This document shows, one piece after another, positions 45,954 through 60,779 of a stretch of DNA of 64,000 nt. The DNA comes from Pyricularia pennisetigena (lineage: Eukaryota; Ascomycota; Sordariomycetes; Magnaporthales; Pyriculariaceae), in assembly GCF_004337985.1 (NCBI RefSeq), contig NC_043741.1:3348953-3412952 (forward strand), in the 5' to 3' direction. Each line of letters starts with the position of its first letter. Position 1 is the stretch's first letter. Made by a program: the position numbers and the translations under genes. The notes beneath the pieces are model-generated. The model was not told the DNA's origin, did not search any database, and worked only from the letters and a program-made list of their open reading frames with translations.

Positions 45954-48104
45954 TCACGCCGCCGGCTCCTCAGCCGCATCTTGGGACGCATCCTCCTTGG
46001 GCTTTAGCTTGGGCAGCTGGATGGGCATCAACAGAAGGAGCGAGATCATGGCCAAGCCGACGCAGCAGCCAAACATGAGGCTGAGGGCGGACTCGTAGCT
46101 GCGCATGACCTGCGACCTGTACGGCTCCGGGAGGGAGGCGACGGCGCCGACGGAGCTCTTGACGGCGCGCAGAATCTCGGCCTTCTCAGCGTCTCCGGCC
46201 GAGACGTTTGCGTCGAGGAAGCTGGCCAGCGCGGACTGGACGACGATGCTGGAGCCGGCGATGCCGGCGACGGCGCCCAGGCTCCGCCACAGCTGCAGCG
46301 TCGTGGTGACGACGGCGACGTCCCGCTGCTCCGTCACGCCCAGCACGGCCAGGAACGTCCCGGGGAACTGCAGGCCCTGGCCCAGAGACGACGGGACCAG
46401 GCACAGGAGGTAGACGTAGTCTGGGAGGCCCGCGCGCATGGCCGACAGCAGGCCCACGCCGCCGAGGAACAGGAACGAGCCGACGAGCGGCGCCCACTTG
46501 AGGTCGCGGGTGTAGGTTATCAGGAAGCCCGTGGCGACGCCGGCGATGGAGGATATCATGGATGGCACGGCGAGGCGGAGGCCCGAGTCCGTTGCCGAGG
46601 TGAGGAGTACGGCCTGGAAAAAGAGCGGACTGTGATTTGGTTTTGTTTCCTCACGGTCAGCGTGTTGCGGGGAATCCCATGATTGCTGTCAAAGAGATGA
46701 AGTATCCCGGCTGAGCTTACACGTTGAACAAGATAGCATTGGTAAGGAAAGATGCGAGATGGTGGGAGAAGATCAGGTTCATCACCGGCGCTTTGCAGAC
46801 AAGGTCTAGCGGCATGACTGGTTTCTCTGCCAAAGATTCTGCTCGGAGGAAGAGTGGGAAAAAGAACAGGGCGAGAACCAACGAAGCTATAATCAGAGGG
46901 TGTGACCCTATTCATTCATAATGTTAGTGTTGACCGCAAGGGGGAAAATCAATAACTCGACAGGCTCGCTCTTACATGGAAGTAAGTTCCCGCCAATATC
47001 CTGTCGTCAAGTCAGCATCTAAGCAGCAAACATAACCACCCTGCACTCTTGAATTTACTCACAAGTCCAAGAATGAGAAACGTCACTGTCAAGGTCAAGA
47101 GCAGAGAGCCCTTGAAATCAAAAGACCGTAGACACTCCTGCAGCGACTCTCGTTGTTTCCCGTAGAGCCCCAAATTCTCCGGCAGGGCCATCATAATGAC
47201 ACCGAGACTGAGCAGCAGAATGGGCACCTGCACGCCAAACTCCCAGCGCCAACCGAGATGGTCCGCCATGAGACCCCCCAGTGCTGCGCCGGCCATGGAG
47301 CTGACGCCGAACATGACACTCATCGTCGACTGGTAGGGTCCACGACGTCTATTAAAATCACGACTAGTCAGTAACCGCGGAGGATACTAGCGCTTTTTGT
47401 TTTCCCCCTTCACTACAAAGCGCATTCAGCCCGGTTGGAGCTGTTGATAAAAAGAAAACCACTCACTCAATGGGCACGAGATCTCCAACACAGATACTCG
47501 CCATCCCTATCATCCCACCCCCACCCAGCCCGCATATGGCCCTGGCGGCGATCAAGGCGCCTATGGTCGGCGCGAGCGCGCAGGCGAGCGTCGCGACGGT
47601 GAAGACGACCAAGCTCAGCACGAACGGCAGCTTCCTGCCCGTGCTGTCCGAGATGCGGCCGACCAGGGGCTGTAGCGACGTGCTGGTGAGGAGGTAGGCC
47701 GTCGACAGCCACGAGGCGCTCTGCGACGCGCCAAAGTAGCTCGTGATGACCGGGTGCGACGACGAGAGGATGGTGGCGTCGAAGATGACGACAAAGTACG
47801 TGAAGAGGATGCCCGAGAATATCACCCAGAACCGACCGGGTGACACACCGCCCAGGAAGGGAGTCGGTTTGGCCGGCTCTCCCGGCGACGGCTTGCTGGG
47901 CTTTGAGTCGCCCTCGGCGCCGGGCAGGAGGGCCGTCGTTTCGTCACAGGTGGCGCCCGTAAAGTAGTCGACGTCTCCTGCCCTCTCGGCAGGGAGCCGT
48001 GGGTGCATCGGCAGGCGAGCCGGCCATGGCGTCGGTTCGTCGGTCAGGGTAGGCGACAGTCCGGCTGGGTCTGGGACCACAATCTGTGTCGGAGCCGGTG
48101 TCAT
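45954..48104 (-). CDS. MFS transporter of the vacuolar basic amino acid (Vba/Fnx) type
   Basis: DHA2-group transporters of this kind import basic amino acids into the vacuole; others export drugs. Five exons, 48104-47467, 47348-47063, 47000-46976, 46907-46721 and 46629-45954, join in frame to 603 residues; introns are 118, 62, 68 and 91 nt. Exon 3 is only 25 nt, yet it restores the family segment DIGGNLLPW before SHPLIIASL. The exon 4/5 join restores NVPLFFQAVLLTSATDSGLRLAVPS. About 90 hydrophilic residues with an acidic, Pro-rich composition precede the first span; a dileucine-like ETTALLPG there recalls vacuolar sorting signals. Motif A-like GRISDSTGRKLPF and motif C-like GLGGGGMIGMASI follow. 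About 14 spans are expected. The substrate is inferred from overall similarity only. Confidence 0.9.
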
Positions 48105-49201
48105 GGTTTACAGGTTTCAATAGTTATTCGTTGAGAAGATGAGAAGGAAAACACCACCGACGTCTTAGACTCTTGGCACATTAAGCAGCCCATTGATCAT
48201 CCCACAGCCGAAACGCACACTAGAAGAAGCTGCCTGACCCAAAATAACTACGTAAAGACAATGATCTATGCTGTTGTCACATCGAGATTTGGTCCCGGTG
48301 ACGTGAGCAACCAAGAAAAGAAAAAGATCAGGCCCTGGGGGCTGATCTATGATATTGCCCTCGGGGCATGCATCAACGCGAGACCTGCTGGGGTCTATCC
48401 GGACACGAACGGCGTGCCTGCAACACCTACTTGCTCTATGAGACGGCCGCCCATCGTGGTGATTGGACTGTTCCGCAAGATGGGATGAATGCGGGCGGCC
48501 ATCGTGGGATTACCCGATTCAGTTTTGGGGGAACTTCTGATTCTATAGCAGTTTGTACTAGGGGTCAACGCAGGCTCACACCGTGCAATGCCAAATAAGG
48601 AGAGAAAAAAGAAAGAAAGGAAAGGGTCAATCATCTCGGCTGGTTCGGGATGTCAGTTGTTAGTCCGGACCTCCCGACTCGCTCATAGTGGCCAAGGCGG
48701 TTTCGTTAACTGTGCCATCATTCGATGCCTGACAAGGTCAACTGTCTTTTTATCAGCAAACTCAAATCAAAGTTAGGCCTGTATGGCCTGCTCTGATTAT
48801 GGGTAAACAAGTCGCGGGCTAACAATAAACAGCTTCAAATATATTAGCCCTGTAAGCCCTGCATGGCTCGCAAACGTTTCTCGTGTCGTCTCATCAAAGT
48901 CTCCAGTGAGATCGGTATTAAGGAGTGGTTTCACTCGGGAGACAGCCCGGAGTTCCGCAAACATCGGCTAGTCTAGTCTGGCTGAACTTAATCTTCTCTT
49001 TTGAGGCCGATGGAGAAAGAACCATGGTCATCATCGGCAGAACCATCGGCATGATAACAAACGTCATTGATCCGAGTGTGCGAACAAACCAAAATAATCA
49101 TGTTATGGTAGCAAGTTGATTGTACAATGGTTGAAGACAAGCTGACAACTATTTCGTCTGTCGACACGCAGGTAAAGTGGCAAATATCCGACTGTCCCTA
49201 A
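48105..49201. other. Intergenic interval, no gene seen
   Basis: Holds the promoter of the minus-strand MFS gene (48105 onward) and the 3' flank of the cdc5 gene. No supported gene or notable repeat was found. Confidence 0.6.
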
Positions 49202-52139
<2,938 letters not shown>

Positions 52140-54065
52140 ATGGCGACCAACGGCGAAACGCCCAAAAAGGAGTTGACTCCAGCGGCGGCGACAAGCACAG
52201 CCCCAGCAGCCACCAGATCGACCTCGCCCAGAGCCGGCACACCTCCTGCATCTTCCCTCCCCCAGAAGCGCGTTCTGATGGAGGACGACCACGCGCCCGC
52301 CGTCCGGTCCCCGCTGAACCCAGACGCAAGGTCCGCCCCGGCCAGGGCGCAGTCTCTAGCTCGCGATGAGCAACAACCGTCTGGCGTCGCGGCGCGCGAG
52401 AAGCGCACCAAGAAGGAGTCGTTAAAGAAGCGCGAGAGCAAGGGCGTCGTTGGTGGCCCAGGTGGTTCGGCGACGGCCGAGAGCTCGAGAGCCACGCCTG
52501 ATCCCAGACAAAAGGATCAGAGCCCCCTCGACCCAAACAAAGCCGCTCCGGCGCGGTATCCGCAGCTGCTTCCCGCCATGAGGAGCGGCGACTTTGAGCC
52601 TCCTCGTCCGCCTACCTTTACAAGTCACCATGAAGTTATAGGGCCTGATGGTGAGACCATTGAGTTTGGTGAGACGACAGAGCAGTGAGTTTATGTCCCA
52701 CCACTTGTCTAGGGCTTGCCAACATGCCAAACGCATACAGTTGGAGCATGGAGCTGACTATTGTCCCATTGCCAATGTAGATCAGTGAACAGAAAAGGTT
52801 ACGTCTACAACTACTGCATAGCCGATCCAGCGTTTCCCTCCATGGTCTACTACCGTCACACCGACCAGCTCCCATACACCGCCCATCTAAGTGTGGAAGA
52901 CGCAGCACAACAAATGTACTTTGACCGGTCCGCCATGCACGTCACTGGTGAACTGGGCTTTCGAATGGCGCGGGCCAATGTGGGAGTGCGCGAGGGCCGC
53001 TGGTATTGGGAATGCAAGGTGACGCGTGGTGTGATAAACCCCGAACGCAGCAAACAAAAATCTGCAGAAAATGATGGCGAAGGAGAGGCGAATGAGACCA
53101 AGTCGCACGGCCACGTGCGGATCGGTTGGGCGCGCAGGGAGGCCTCGCGGGATGCGCCGGTCGGTCTGGATGCATACAGCTATGCGATACGTGACGTTGG
53201 CGGCCAGAAGGTGCATATGTCGCGACCAAAGGACTTTTTCCCGCCTGGAGAGGACGTGCGGGAAGGCGACGTCTTGGGACTGGAGATATGCCTTCCGTCG
53301 GAGCAGTTGCACCGCAAGGTTGTTCAGGGCCACTACAATCCCGCCGTTGATCTTCTAGACGAGGAGACACCAGACCCCCACGCTGCTGCAGAAGCGTCCA
53401 ACATTGTGCGGGAGCGGGTGGTAATACGGGGAAAGACGAACCTTTTCTCCGAAGTTTTCGACTACCACCCGATCAAGGAGTTGGAAGACCTCATGAACCC
53501 GTCGCCAATGGCTGCAGCCGGCGCCGGACACGGCCACTTGTCAGAAAGGCCCAACCCAAACCATCGTGTCCCTTGTCTGCGGACACTGCCCAAGTCTTAT
53601 ATCAAAATCTACAAAAACGGCGTCCTCATGGGCACTCCATTCGAGGACCTCTTGAGCTTCTTGCCCCCAGCCTCGACGCCGAATGCAAAACTGCAAGACG
53701 GCGCCAAGGAGGGTTTCGATGACGGCACGGTGGGTTACTACCCAGCAGTCAGCGTTTTCCGTGGAGGCGCGGCCGAGGTGAATTTCGGCCCCGATTTCTG
53801 GTACCCGCCGCCGGGGTATGGGAGCGCAACATCTGCGCCGACGACAAACGGCGACGTGGAGATGACGGATGCAGACGCCAGCACAAGTACCCAGCCGGCA
53901 GCTCCGGCAAAAATCAAGCCTATGTACGAGCGATACAATGAGCAGATAGCCGAGGACATCGTTTACGACATCATAGACGAGGTGCATTTCTGGGTCCAAG
54001 ACGGCCGCAAGGCGGACGGGAATCTGGATGGGGTCGACGCGGCAGATCGGATGCAAGAGGACTGA
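52140..54065 (+). CDS. bre2: COMPASS complex SPRY-domain subunit Bre2/Ash2
   Basis: Bre2/Ash2 is a subunit of the Set1/COMPASS histone H3K4 methyltransferase; with Swd1 and the Set1 catalytic part it stimulates methylation. Two exons (52140-52684, 52781-54065) with a 96-nt intron give 609 residues. The first 170 residues are low-complexity, Ser/Pro/Ala- and Lys-rich. The SPRY domain begins in exon 2 (RKGYVYNYCIADP, then GFRMARANVGVREGRWYWECKV and HVRIGWARREA) and is interrupted by inserts, as in yeast and fungal homologues. The C-terminus carries YNEQIAEDIVYDIIDEVHFW, resembling the amphipathic helix of Ash2/Bre2 that binds the Dpy30/Sdc1 dimer. It is divergent from cef1. Confidence 0.94.
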
Positions 54066-54607
54066 GCAAAACTTGGATTTTTGAATCATTGAGAAGGCTG
54101 GTTTTTATACTCTGGACTCTGGTCCCAAGCCACACATAATCGACAGAGAGTTGGCCAGATCATGGGCCAGTGTCTACAGTCACCCAGCGCTTGGTTTTAA
54201 CATTTGGGGTCGGGTTTTCGGATCTAAGAGGTTAATTTGGCGTAAAAAAAATGGGATACCCTGCGGCTTGCAGTTGCACTTTTATGAGACACGCACAGAA
54301 ATGAACCTTGAGAATCTGGAAGAGGCTCCAAACTTGCCATCTGCCGTAGGAAATTTGTACAGTGAAAAAAGAGAGGGAAAAAAAAAGCAATTGGTGCTTG
54401 ATGCGTAATACTAAACTAAGCATGATTGGGGGTCATAAATGGGTATTAAACATCATTATCGCCGTGATATCCATATTACCATCCGACGCATCTATTTTTG
54501 CAGTCGAATCCAACCAGGAGAATCTCTACATTGTAAAAGCCCTGCACAAAAATTGACTCGCGCGTCAGCGCTTATGCCATTTTGAGTGCGTCTTCCACCG
54601 AACCTCA
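54066..54607. other. Intergenic interval between convergent genes
   Basis: Probable 3' untranslated regions of bre2 and of the minus-strand unknown gene. No gene is seen. Confidence 0.6.
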
Positions 54608-55942
54608 TCATTTGCTACCGCTACCCTCACCTACAGGTGGTTGCGGCAGCTTGGGCGATGAGGCAGATCCCGAAGCTTCGCCAGCCGGTGGAGCTGGAAG
54701 TAGAGGGTCGTCAGGCAGCTCCTCGATCCGGTCACCTGCCTCGGTCGTCCGTTCTCCCTCGAGGCGAACCTCACGCCCACGTTTGTGGCAGTACCAAAGC
54801 ACGAAAAGCAGCACTGGGGAATTGTTTCTCGGTCAGCCAGATAATCACAACTACAACATGATAAATCTGGGTGGGGGAGCAGACTTACAAAAGATGGCTA
54901 TACTCCAAATCACGTTGGTGCCAATAAAGGCGGGCCAACGCAGCTTGAGCGCATTTACAATAGCCTTGAGCATACTCAGGATTGCGCCAGGCTTGGTGAT
55001 GAGCTCCTGGAGGTTGCCCGGCTTGATCAGCTTCATGGCCGTCTCCTTGATCCCGCCCTTGGAGTTGTCCGTGTGCTCCAGGCCCTGCGACTTGGCCGCC
55101 GCGGCAAGGAGCTCCGGGGCCAGGCTGCCGGAAATCTTGTCGGGCATTTGCTGCACCAGCTTCTTCAGGCTCCCAGGTAGCTTCTCATAGTTCTTTGCCA
55201 GGTGGCCGTCCGGATCCTCGAGCAGCGTCTTGAGGTCGTTAGCAGCCGTCGGGACGCCGTTCACCAGGTCCTTCAACACCTGCGTAAAGGAGTTGACAAG
55301 CTCCGTCGACTCCTTGGACAGCGAGAAGACGCGGTTGTTTTGGGCGGAAAGGTTCAGGTCGTCGAGGACGCGCGTGAGGTCGTCCTTTTCCCGCTCGGCG
55401 TCCTCTTCCGAGACGGCGAGCTTGGGGTTCGGCTTCACGTCGGGCTGCTTCTTGCCCGGGCGACGAACGAGCACCGAGATGCGGCGGCCGATGCGATTCG
55501 TGAATTTTCCGTCGCCGTCTTTTGTCTTCTCCGCCACAGCAGGTGCCGCAGCTTCATCTCCCGCCTTTTCTTTGCCCTTGCCCTTGTTCGCAACCAGGAA
55601 GGACTCGGCATCGCTGTCCCAACCAATCTCTGGCGTCTTTATGCGCGGAGGCAGGGGCGGCCTGGGGCCCTCGTCGTCGTCGCCGTTCTCCGCATCCTTT
55701 AGGGTGATGAGCGAGGCGTCCTGGGTTGTGAGGAGCCTGAAGAACCTCTCGTCTTCATCCTGGAGAAGCGGTGACCCGACCTCTGTTGTCGTCGTGGCTG
55801 ATGCATTGGGCTCGACGATCTGTGGGATGTTGCTGGAGTTGCCGGGAGTGTCTGCGGCCTCTTGGCTGAGGCGTTTCTGCTCTGCCTCCTGCTTTTGCGC
55901 TTGGTGCTTCTTGAACTTTCTGTATGTGAAATATTCGAGCAT
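54608..55942 (-). CDS. Unknown fungal protein with one C-terminal membrane span
   Basis: I do not recognise a named family. Exons 55942-54889 and 54813-54608, with a 75-nt intron, give 419 residues. The first ATG of the frame is used (MLEYFTYRKFKKHQ); the frame is open 11 codons further but without ATG. The first half is charged and low-complexity, with PPLPPRIKTPEIGWDSDAES. The second half is predicted helical: SKESTELVNSFTQVLKDLVNGV, ANDLKTLLEDPDGHL and YEKLPGSLKKLVQQMPDKI, with several leucine-rich segments. The splice joins FIGTNVIWSIAIF to LLLFVLWYCHKRG, making one hydrophobic span of about 20 residues at roughly 340-365. A Pro/Glu-rich tail of about 55 residues follows. This looks like a single-pass protein whose large N-terminal part faces the cytosol. 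It is convergent with bre2. Confidence 0.82.
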
Positions 55943-57034
55943 CGTTGTTGTCTCGACGGCCTTTTTAGCTGCCAAAGTGTGTGTCGGTTTGAGTTGATCA
56001 GAGTTTGCTTGCTGCTTGATTTTGGTTTGCGTGCAGCCTATAATTATATGTCGTTCGCGTTGGTTGTTCGTGAGAAACCTCCCTTTGAAAGAGGGGGAGC
56101 GAACTAGCCTACTACAATAGTGGCCTGTTTCGGGTTTTCAAGATGCGGTCTAGATCTAGACTAGAACCTATAGATCGAATGCGACCGGAAGGAGGCAGCT
56201 CAATAGTTCATCGATTTTTTCGCAAACTACTCTGTAGAGGCCTCCGTTAGTGCATAAGACGGTCTTCGCACAATACTACTTCAATGGAGGTTTGAGACAC
56301 TGGATCCTTGTGACGCATCCCCAAGCTGCCTTGATTTGGTACCAAGCTCTCAGCTCCAAATGGACAAGTCCACGCGGAATTTGGCCACCTCCCAAACCGC
56401 GTAGGTGACATCATGAGTCGTCACATGCGATGGACCAGGGGTCTTTTTGTGTGGCTCGCACACGCAGCAGAAGTGCCAAGCCGCTTATTGGACCAGGATC
56501 TGTCAACTGCCGAGAGCCTGAGCCTCAGCAAAAGATTAGCTAGCTATCTTTACCTACCCTGCATAAAGCGAAGAAGAAAAAGGTTAACTTCCATTACCTA
56601 ACTTGAAGTACCTGCCTATACCTAGGACCCCAAATCTTATGTATACTCACGTGGCCAAGTATCTGCCTGATATCATGTATTACTATGCCAAAAACACGAT
56701 GATCGCATGGGTAGGCATGAATCGTTGCCAACAAACCAAGTTTGACGCCATGCTTGTCCCATCGAAAACGAGACAAAAAAAAAAAAAAAAAAAACTTGAG
56801 AATTACTTCCGAGAAGAGACTGATCCCAGGTTTCCACGATTATTTTCCAGCTTTGGAGATAACTATTTTTGGTGCAACGCGGGCTTCGATGGAAATTTTA
56901 CCCTGACAGGGCTTGTCTGCACTTCTCCTCGTGGGTCTGCGTCCAAAACGTACTAGGTCACTTAGTGGCCACAGCTGGAATCCTTGAAAGAGGGCGACCT
57001 TGCTTTGGATCAACGTAACAAAAGGCGCTATTGT
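55943..57034. other. Intergenic interval, no gene seen
   Basis: Contains the promoter of the minus-strand unknown gene, with an AT-rich TATA-like stretch at about 56038-56052. An A20 run is near 56775-56794, and the 3' flank of nse1 is on the right. Confidence 0.5.
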
Positions 57035-58015
57035 TCATTCTTCCTCATCATCCACTTCGGCCTCGGCCATGACAGAGCTAACTATTTCACTAGGCCTGCC
57101 CCGGCCATTTTGCCTAGCTCTTTGATAAGCAGCCGTTGCCGTGATGGCCCTCTCCCCCACATGATAATTACCTTCCCACTGCGTTTCGCACCTGGGGCAC
57201 TGCTTGTCTCTTCTAGCCCTCCAAAACGCTTCTTGACAGATGTCATGCAGCCTGACGGTGCAATCGAGGTTTGAACATCGCTGACCAACAGTCACGATAT
57301 CCTTGCAGGCCTCGCAGTGTTTGATTCGTTGCCACTCTCCCGGCTCGGCGTCCGGATCATTATACGACTCTACCATCCATGACCAGAGCTCCAACAGCGC
57401 GCGCGGTGCCAGGCTGTAGAAGCCGGCTGCGCTTTTCTCCAGCCAGCCTTCTTCAGTCAGCGATGCCATTAATGCATCGACCTCACTGTGCTTGAGACCT
57501 TTGTCTGTGGCCGATTGCGAAGCGCCAGATTCGCCATTGACCCCTATGCTTTCCCTGGTCCTGGCTGGTCTCGAGAGCTTCCGTGCCTGGTCTGCTGTGA
57601 GGCACATGAGCTCTATTCGTGGCTTGTTGTACGTATCAAAGATGGCGTCTAGCAACCTCTTGATGAACGACATCTCGTCAGCGGTGTGTGTTGTTGCTAG
57701 CTGAGTAGATAGATCGCTGTTGATGTTGACGAATGCCCAGACTTCCTCCTTGGTAGTCTGATGCCGGTGCTTCTTGATGTCGTAGTCTAGAGGTGATATT
57801 GCTTCGCGAATCATGCTCAAAACGGCCTCTAAATCCTCAATCCCAATCTCGTCCATGTTTATGCCAGCTGCCCCTACGCTTTTCTCGGCGTTGTGGAGGG
57901 AGGACAATATGGGTTGCGCCTCTTCCAGCGTCATACTGCCTCGAGCCATGATGGCCTGGAGAAACCCCCGGTGCAGGTTCGTCCAGTCGGCGGGCAAAGG
58001 CGGTTCCCAGTCCAT
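57035..58015 (-). CDS. nse1: SMC5/6 complex non-SMC element Nse1 (RING-like)
   Basis: Nse1 is a subunit of the Smc5/6 complex used in DNA repair and replication-fork stability; with Nse3 and Nse4 it bridges the Smc heads and its RING-like domain acts in ubiquitination. A single exon encodes 326 residues starting MDWEPPLPADW. This is the first ATG; the frame is open upstream but only with non-ATG codons. The winged-helix part contains HRGFLQAIMARGSMTLEEA near the start, the family signature. The C-terminal zinc-binding domain has ligands Cys234, Cys237, Cys247, Cys252, His257, Cys260, Cys273 and Cys276, the C4HC3 pattern of Nse1. The tail is acidic (EVDDEEE). No intron is needed to explain the length. 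Confidence 0.93.
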   Translation of the reverse strand: MDWEPPLPADWTNLHRGFLQAIMARGSMTLEEAQPILSSLHNAEKSVGAAGINMDEIGIEDLEAVLSMIREAISPLDYDIKKHRHQTTKEEVWAFVNINSDLSTQLATTHTADEMSFIKRLLDAIFDTYNKPRIELMCLTADQARKLSRPARTRESIGVNGESGASQSATDKGLKHSEVDALMASLTEEGWLEKSAAGFYSLAPRALLELWSWMVESYNDPDAEPGEWQRIKHCEACKDIVTVGQRCSNLDCTVRLHDICQEAFWRARRDKQCPRCETQWEGNYHVGERAITATAAYQRARQNGRGRPSEIVSSVMAEAEVDDEEE

Positions 58016-59782
58016 GTTGATTGGGGATTTGGAGTCAACAGCAGGGGCCGGCTGATTATAAATTATGATTATTCGTATGAAAAAAAAAATACTGACTGAC
58101 AGTGCAAAGGGGACTACACAAAGCAAGACAATATCACCCTTCAATCATTCGTTGGGCAATGGCTTTATTGTCTGATTCTGACGCGTGCAGCAAACGCGCG
58201 TAAAGTGAGGGGGTGTCGACACGAGAGAGTGGATCGTCGTTAAGCGCTGTCACGTGCGGCAAAATGCATGGCGTACCCAGGTGGTATGAATTTCATCGGT
58301 AGAGAGTAGGACCCAAGGACCCCCAGGATCCCTTGATCTCATTCTCTCATCCGTCGGGTATCCTAAGTCATGCAAGTCAGTTCAACACTGGCACAATCGA
58401 AAGGCTGGTTGAATGTTGATCCAGACTACCGCCAGCCAGCTGGGTTGCTCCTCTTTGTTAACTCCAATTTTGGCGACGCAGATGCTAAAATAAAAGAGTA
58501 ACAATTTCCTCTTGTTCAAGCTGATTGATTCTCTTTTCCAAATTTTCAACCGTCATTTCTCATGGGATCTGTACCTGTTTTTGGCGTCCTTCTCTCATCG
58601 CTCTAGAAACGCACTACTGCTTCCAAGTCTGATACCTACCAACGGGGCATTGCTACACCCCAAAGAATACTTCTGTTTCATCCTGCCATCAATTTGTGTG
58701 CGATCTTGTTCCCTCGACCCATAGGCGGTGATTTATGCGAGACAGGGGTGCCTCCCTCAACAACTCTCAGCGGTTGAACCCGGCAGCTAATTCTCCGGAT
58801 TAGGGCAATCCCCTGCTTTTTTTCTTCGTGGTCCTTTTCTGGAAAGGTGTTCGGTCGGGTTAATTATGCAATTCAAAATCAGCAGCATATTTCTTGGTAG
58901 GAGTCGCATGACCGATGTGGAAAAAAGAAGAAAAAAAGTTCTTGCCGGCTATCTGATGTCGACTGTGGAAAGCGTGCTGCAGATCTCTCCACTGTTTTAT
59001 GCGACTATGTTGCTTTCCACGAACAGGGCTCCAACTAATAATTACTATTCGTCAGGGGCAGGTTGATCAGTTACTTCGTCAGGTCCTGGAGACACTGGAA
59101 TCGTATTTTCAGCAAGGGGAGCCCTAGTAGGGAGAATCTTACAGGCACAATCGAGATGGGTTGTGGTACTGTACTGATCTCCTGTCATGGTTGGCTACGC
59201 GCTACAAACCTTCGAGGCGAAGCATGTTCGTTTAAGCGACACGCCAGTGTGGTTATTGAGTTGGTCGTCCCCACTGCTGAAGATCATGCAAGCACTGTGC
59301 CAAGATGTCATCCGCCACCCCATGCCTCCCAGAGGGATGGGCTCACAGATTCCCATGCGGTAGAGAGCTTGCGATCGCACTGATTCGCGCTTTCCGAGCC
59401 CGTTTTGCTACCCAAGGGCACTGTAACTAAGAATACCACGAGCAGTGGGGTCACGAAAGACCTTCGGCCACTTTTGATAAATGGGAACAAACTCCTCGCA
59501 TCCTATATCTTGTCCCGCCTCCCACACCCCCCGTCCGCCCATAACCATCCTTCCAATGCTCCACAGCCACTCTCAGTTATTTACTGAAGCCGGTACGCTG
59601 GAGCTTTGGGACGCTACAACCCAAATCCCACGAGAAAGCATGATGTGATGCGCCTCAGCTGGACTGTGCGATGACCGTCCAATGTCCTCCAGAGGCGCTC
59701 GGCGTCGCCGCCGTCGTCCTCGTATACACCTTCTTCTGCCTCTGCTGTAGTATAGGGATGTTCGTTTTGATGTGGGTACAAC
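58016..59782. other. Intergenic interval, no gene seen
   Basis: Holds the promoter of the minus-strand nse1 gene on the left and that of the multi-pass membrane protein gene on the right. It includes one TACTGTAC palindrome at 59167. No supported gene is present. Confidence 0.6.
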
Positions 59783-60722
59783 ATGAGCGGACGAGCTGTA
59801 AGTAGGAACCAGTTTCTCGGGGGGGAGAACGCCCCTGTGCTTCATGAAGAAGGCGACGGCCAGGGCGGGACGCTGACCTCTTTGTCTATCGCTCAAGACA
59901 TCAGCATCATGTCCGTAACGACCGCGGTCGCCACCATCGCCTCCATGATACAGCAGGCGCACACCATCATTAATTGGCGAGACATCAAGATCGCGCAGTT
60001 TACGCGAGAGGAAACAGAGGCCTGGAACCCAGAACTTTCGGTGACGGGTTCTACGGAAGGGCTTGACCTAATATTGTTCTATATTCGTAAGCATCAAGCA
60101 GCCGAGCTTGCCTTGTTTCAAAGCTTCAGAGCGACTGACCATCAAAAACAAGAGTTCTTTTGTTATAATGCCGAAGCAATCTTGCTTGTTTGTTGGTAAG
60201 TCACCCATCGTGACAATTCAATAAAAGTATAGTGGGGCTAACAGACTTGACAGGGCGGCAGAGTTGACGCAGTCCGTCTTCAAAGTCAGCTGGACGAGAC
60301 TGCAGCCAAGAAAGGGTTCGTTGGTGGCCAAAGCCAACGCCTTGATACTCCCGGCAGTCCAGATAGCTCTCCTCCGGGCCGATAGTATCCAGCATCAAAA
60401 GGTGGTATTCTTCTTGATCGCCAGCATGATTAGTAAGTTATTGTCTCCCTAAACTGCACCCTCTTTTGGCACTTCAGCATGCTTATAGTCCTCTTGCAGT
60501 GGCGACAAGTCTCTCCCTCGGCGCAGTGTTACTGGCAATCATCCTGGTCAAATATGTACACACCAAGGTCTCTTCTAGTGACTGGCGTGTCGGATACGCC
60601 GGCCTGTCCAGCAACTCTACCAAAGACGACATCAAGCTGGACCCGATCGTGCATAAACATAACACTTATGACCGCTGGCTCGTGGTCCGCTTCAGCCTTG
60701 CATTCTTGGCTACGGGGTAAGA

Positions 60723-60779
<57 letters not shown>

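Noticed and set aside
58016..58144. N-terminal extension of Nse1 with a hydrophobic segment
   Set aside because: The extension has no ATG (it opens at TTG), and Nse1 proteins have no membrane span, so the start at 58015 was kept.
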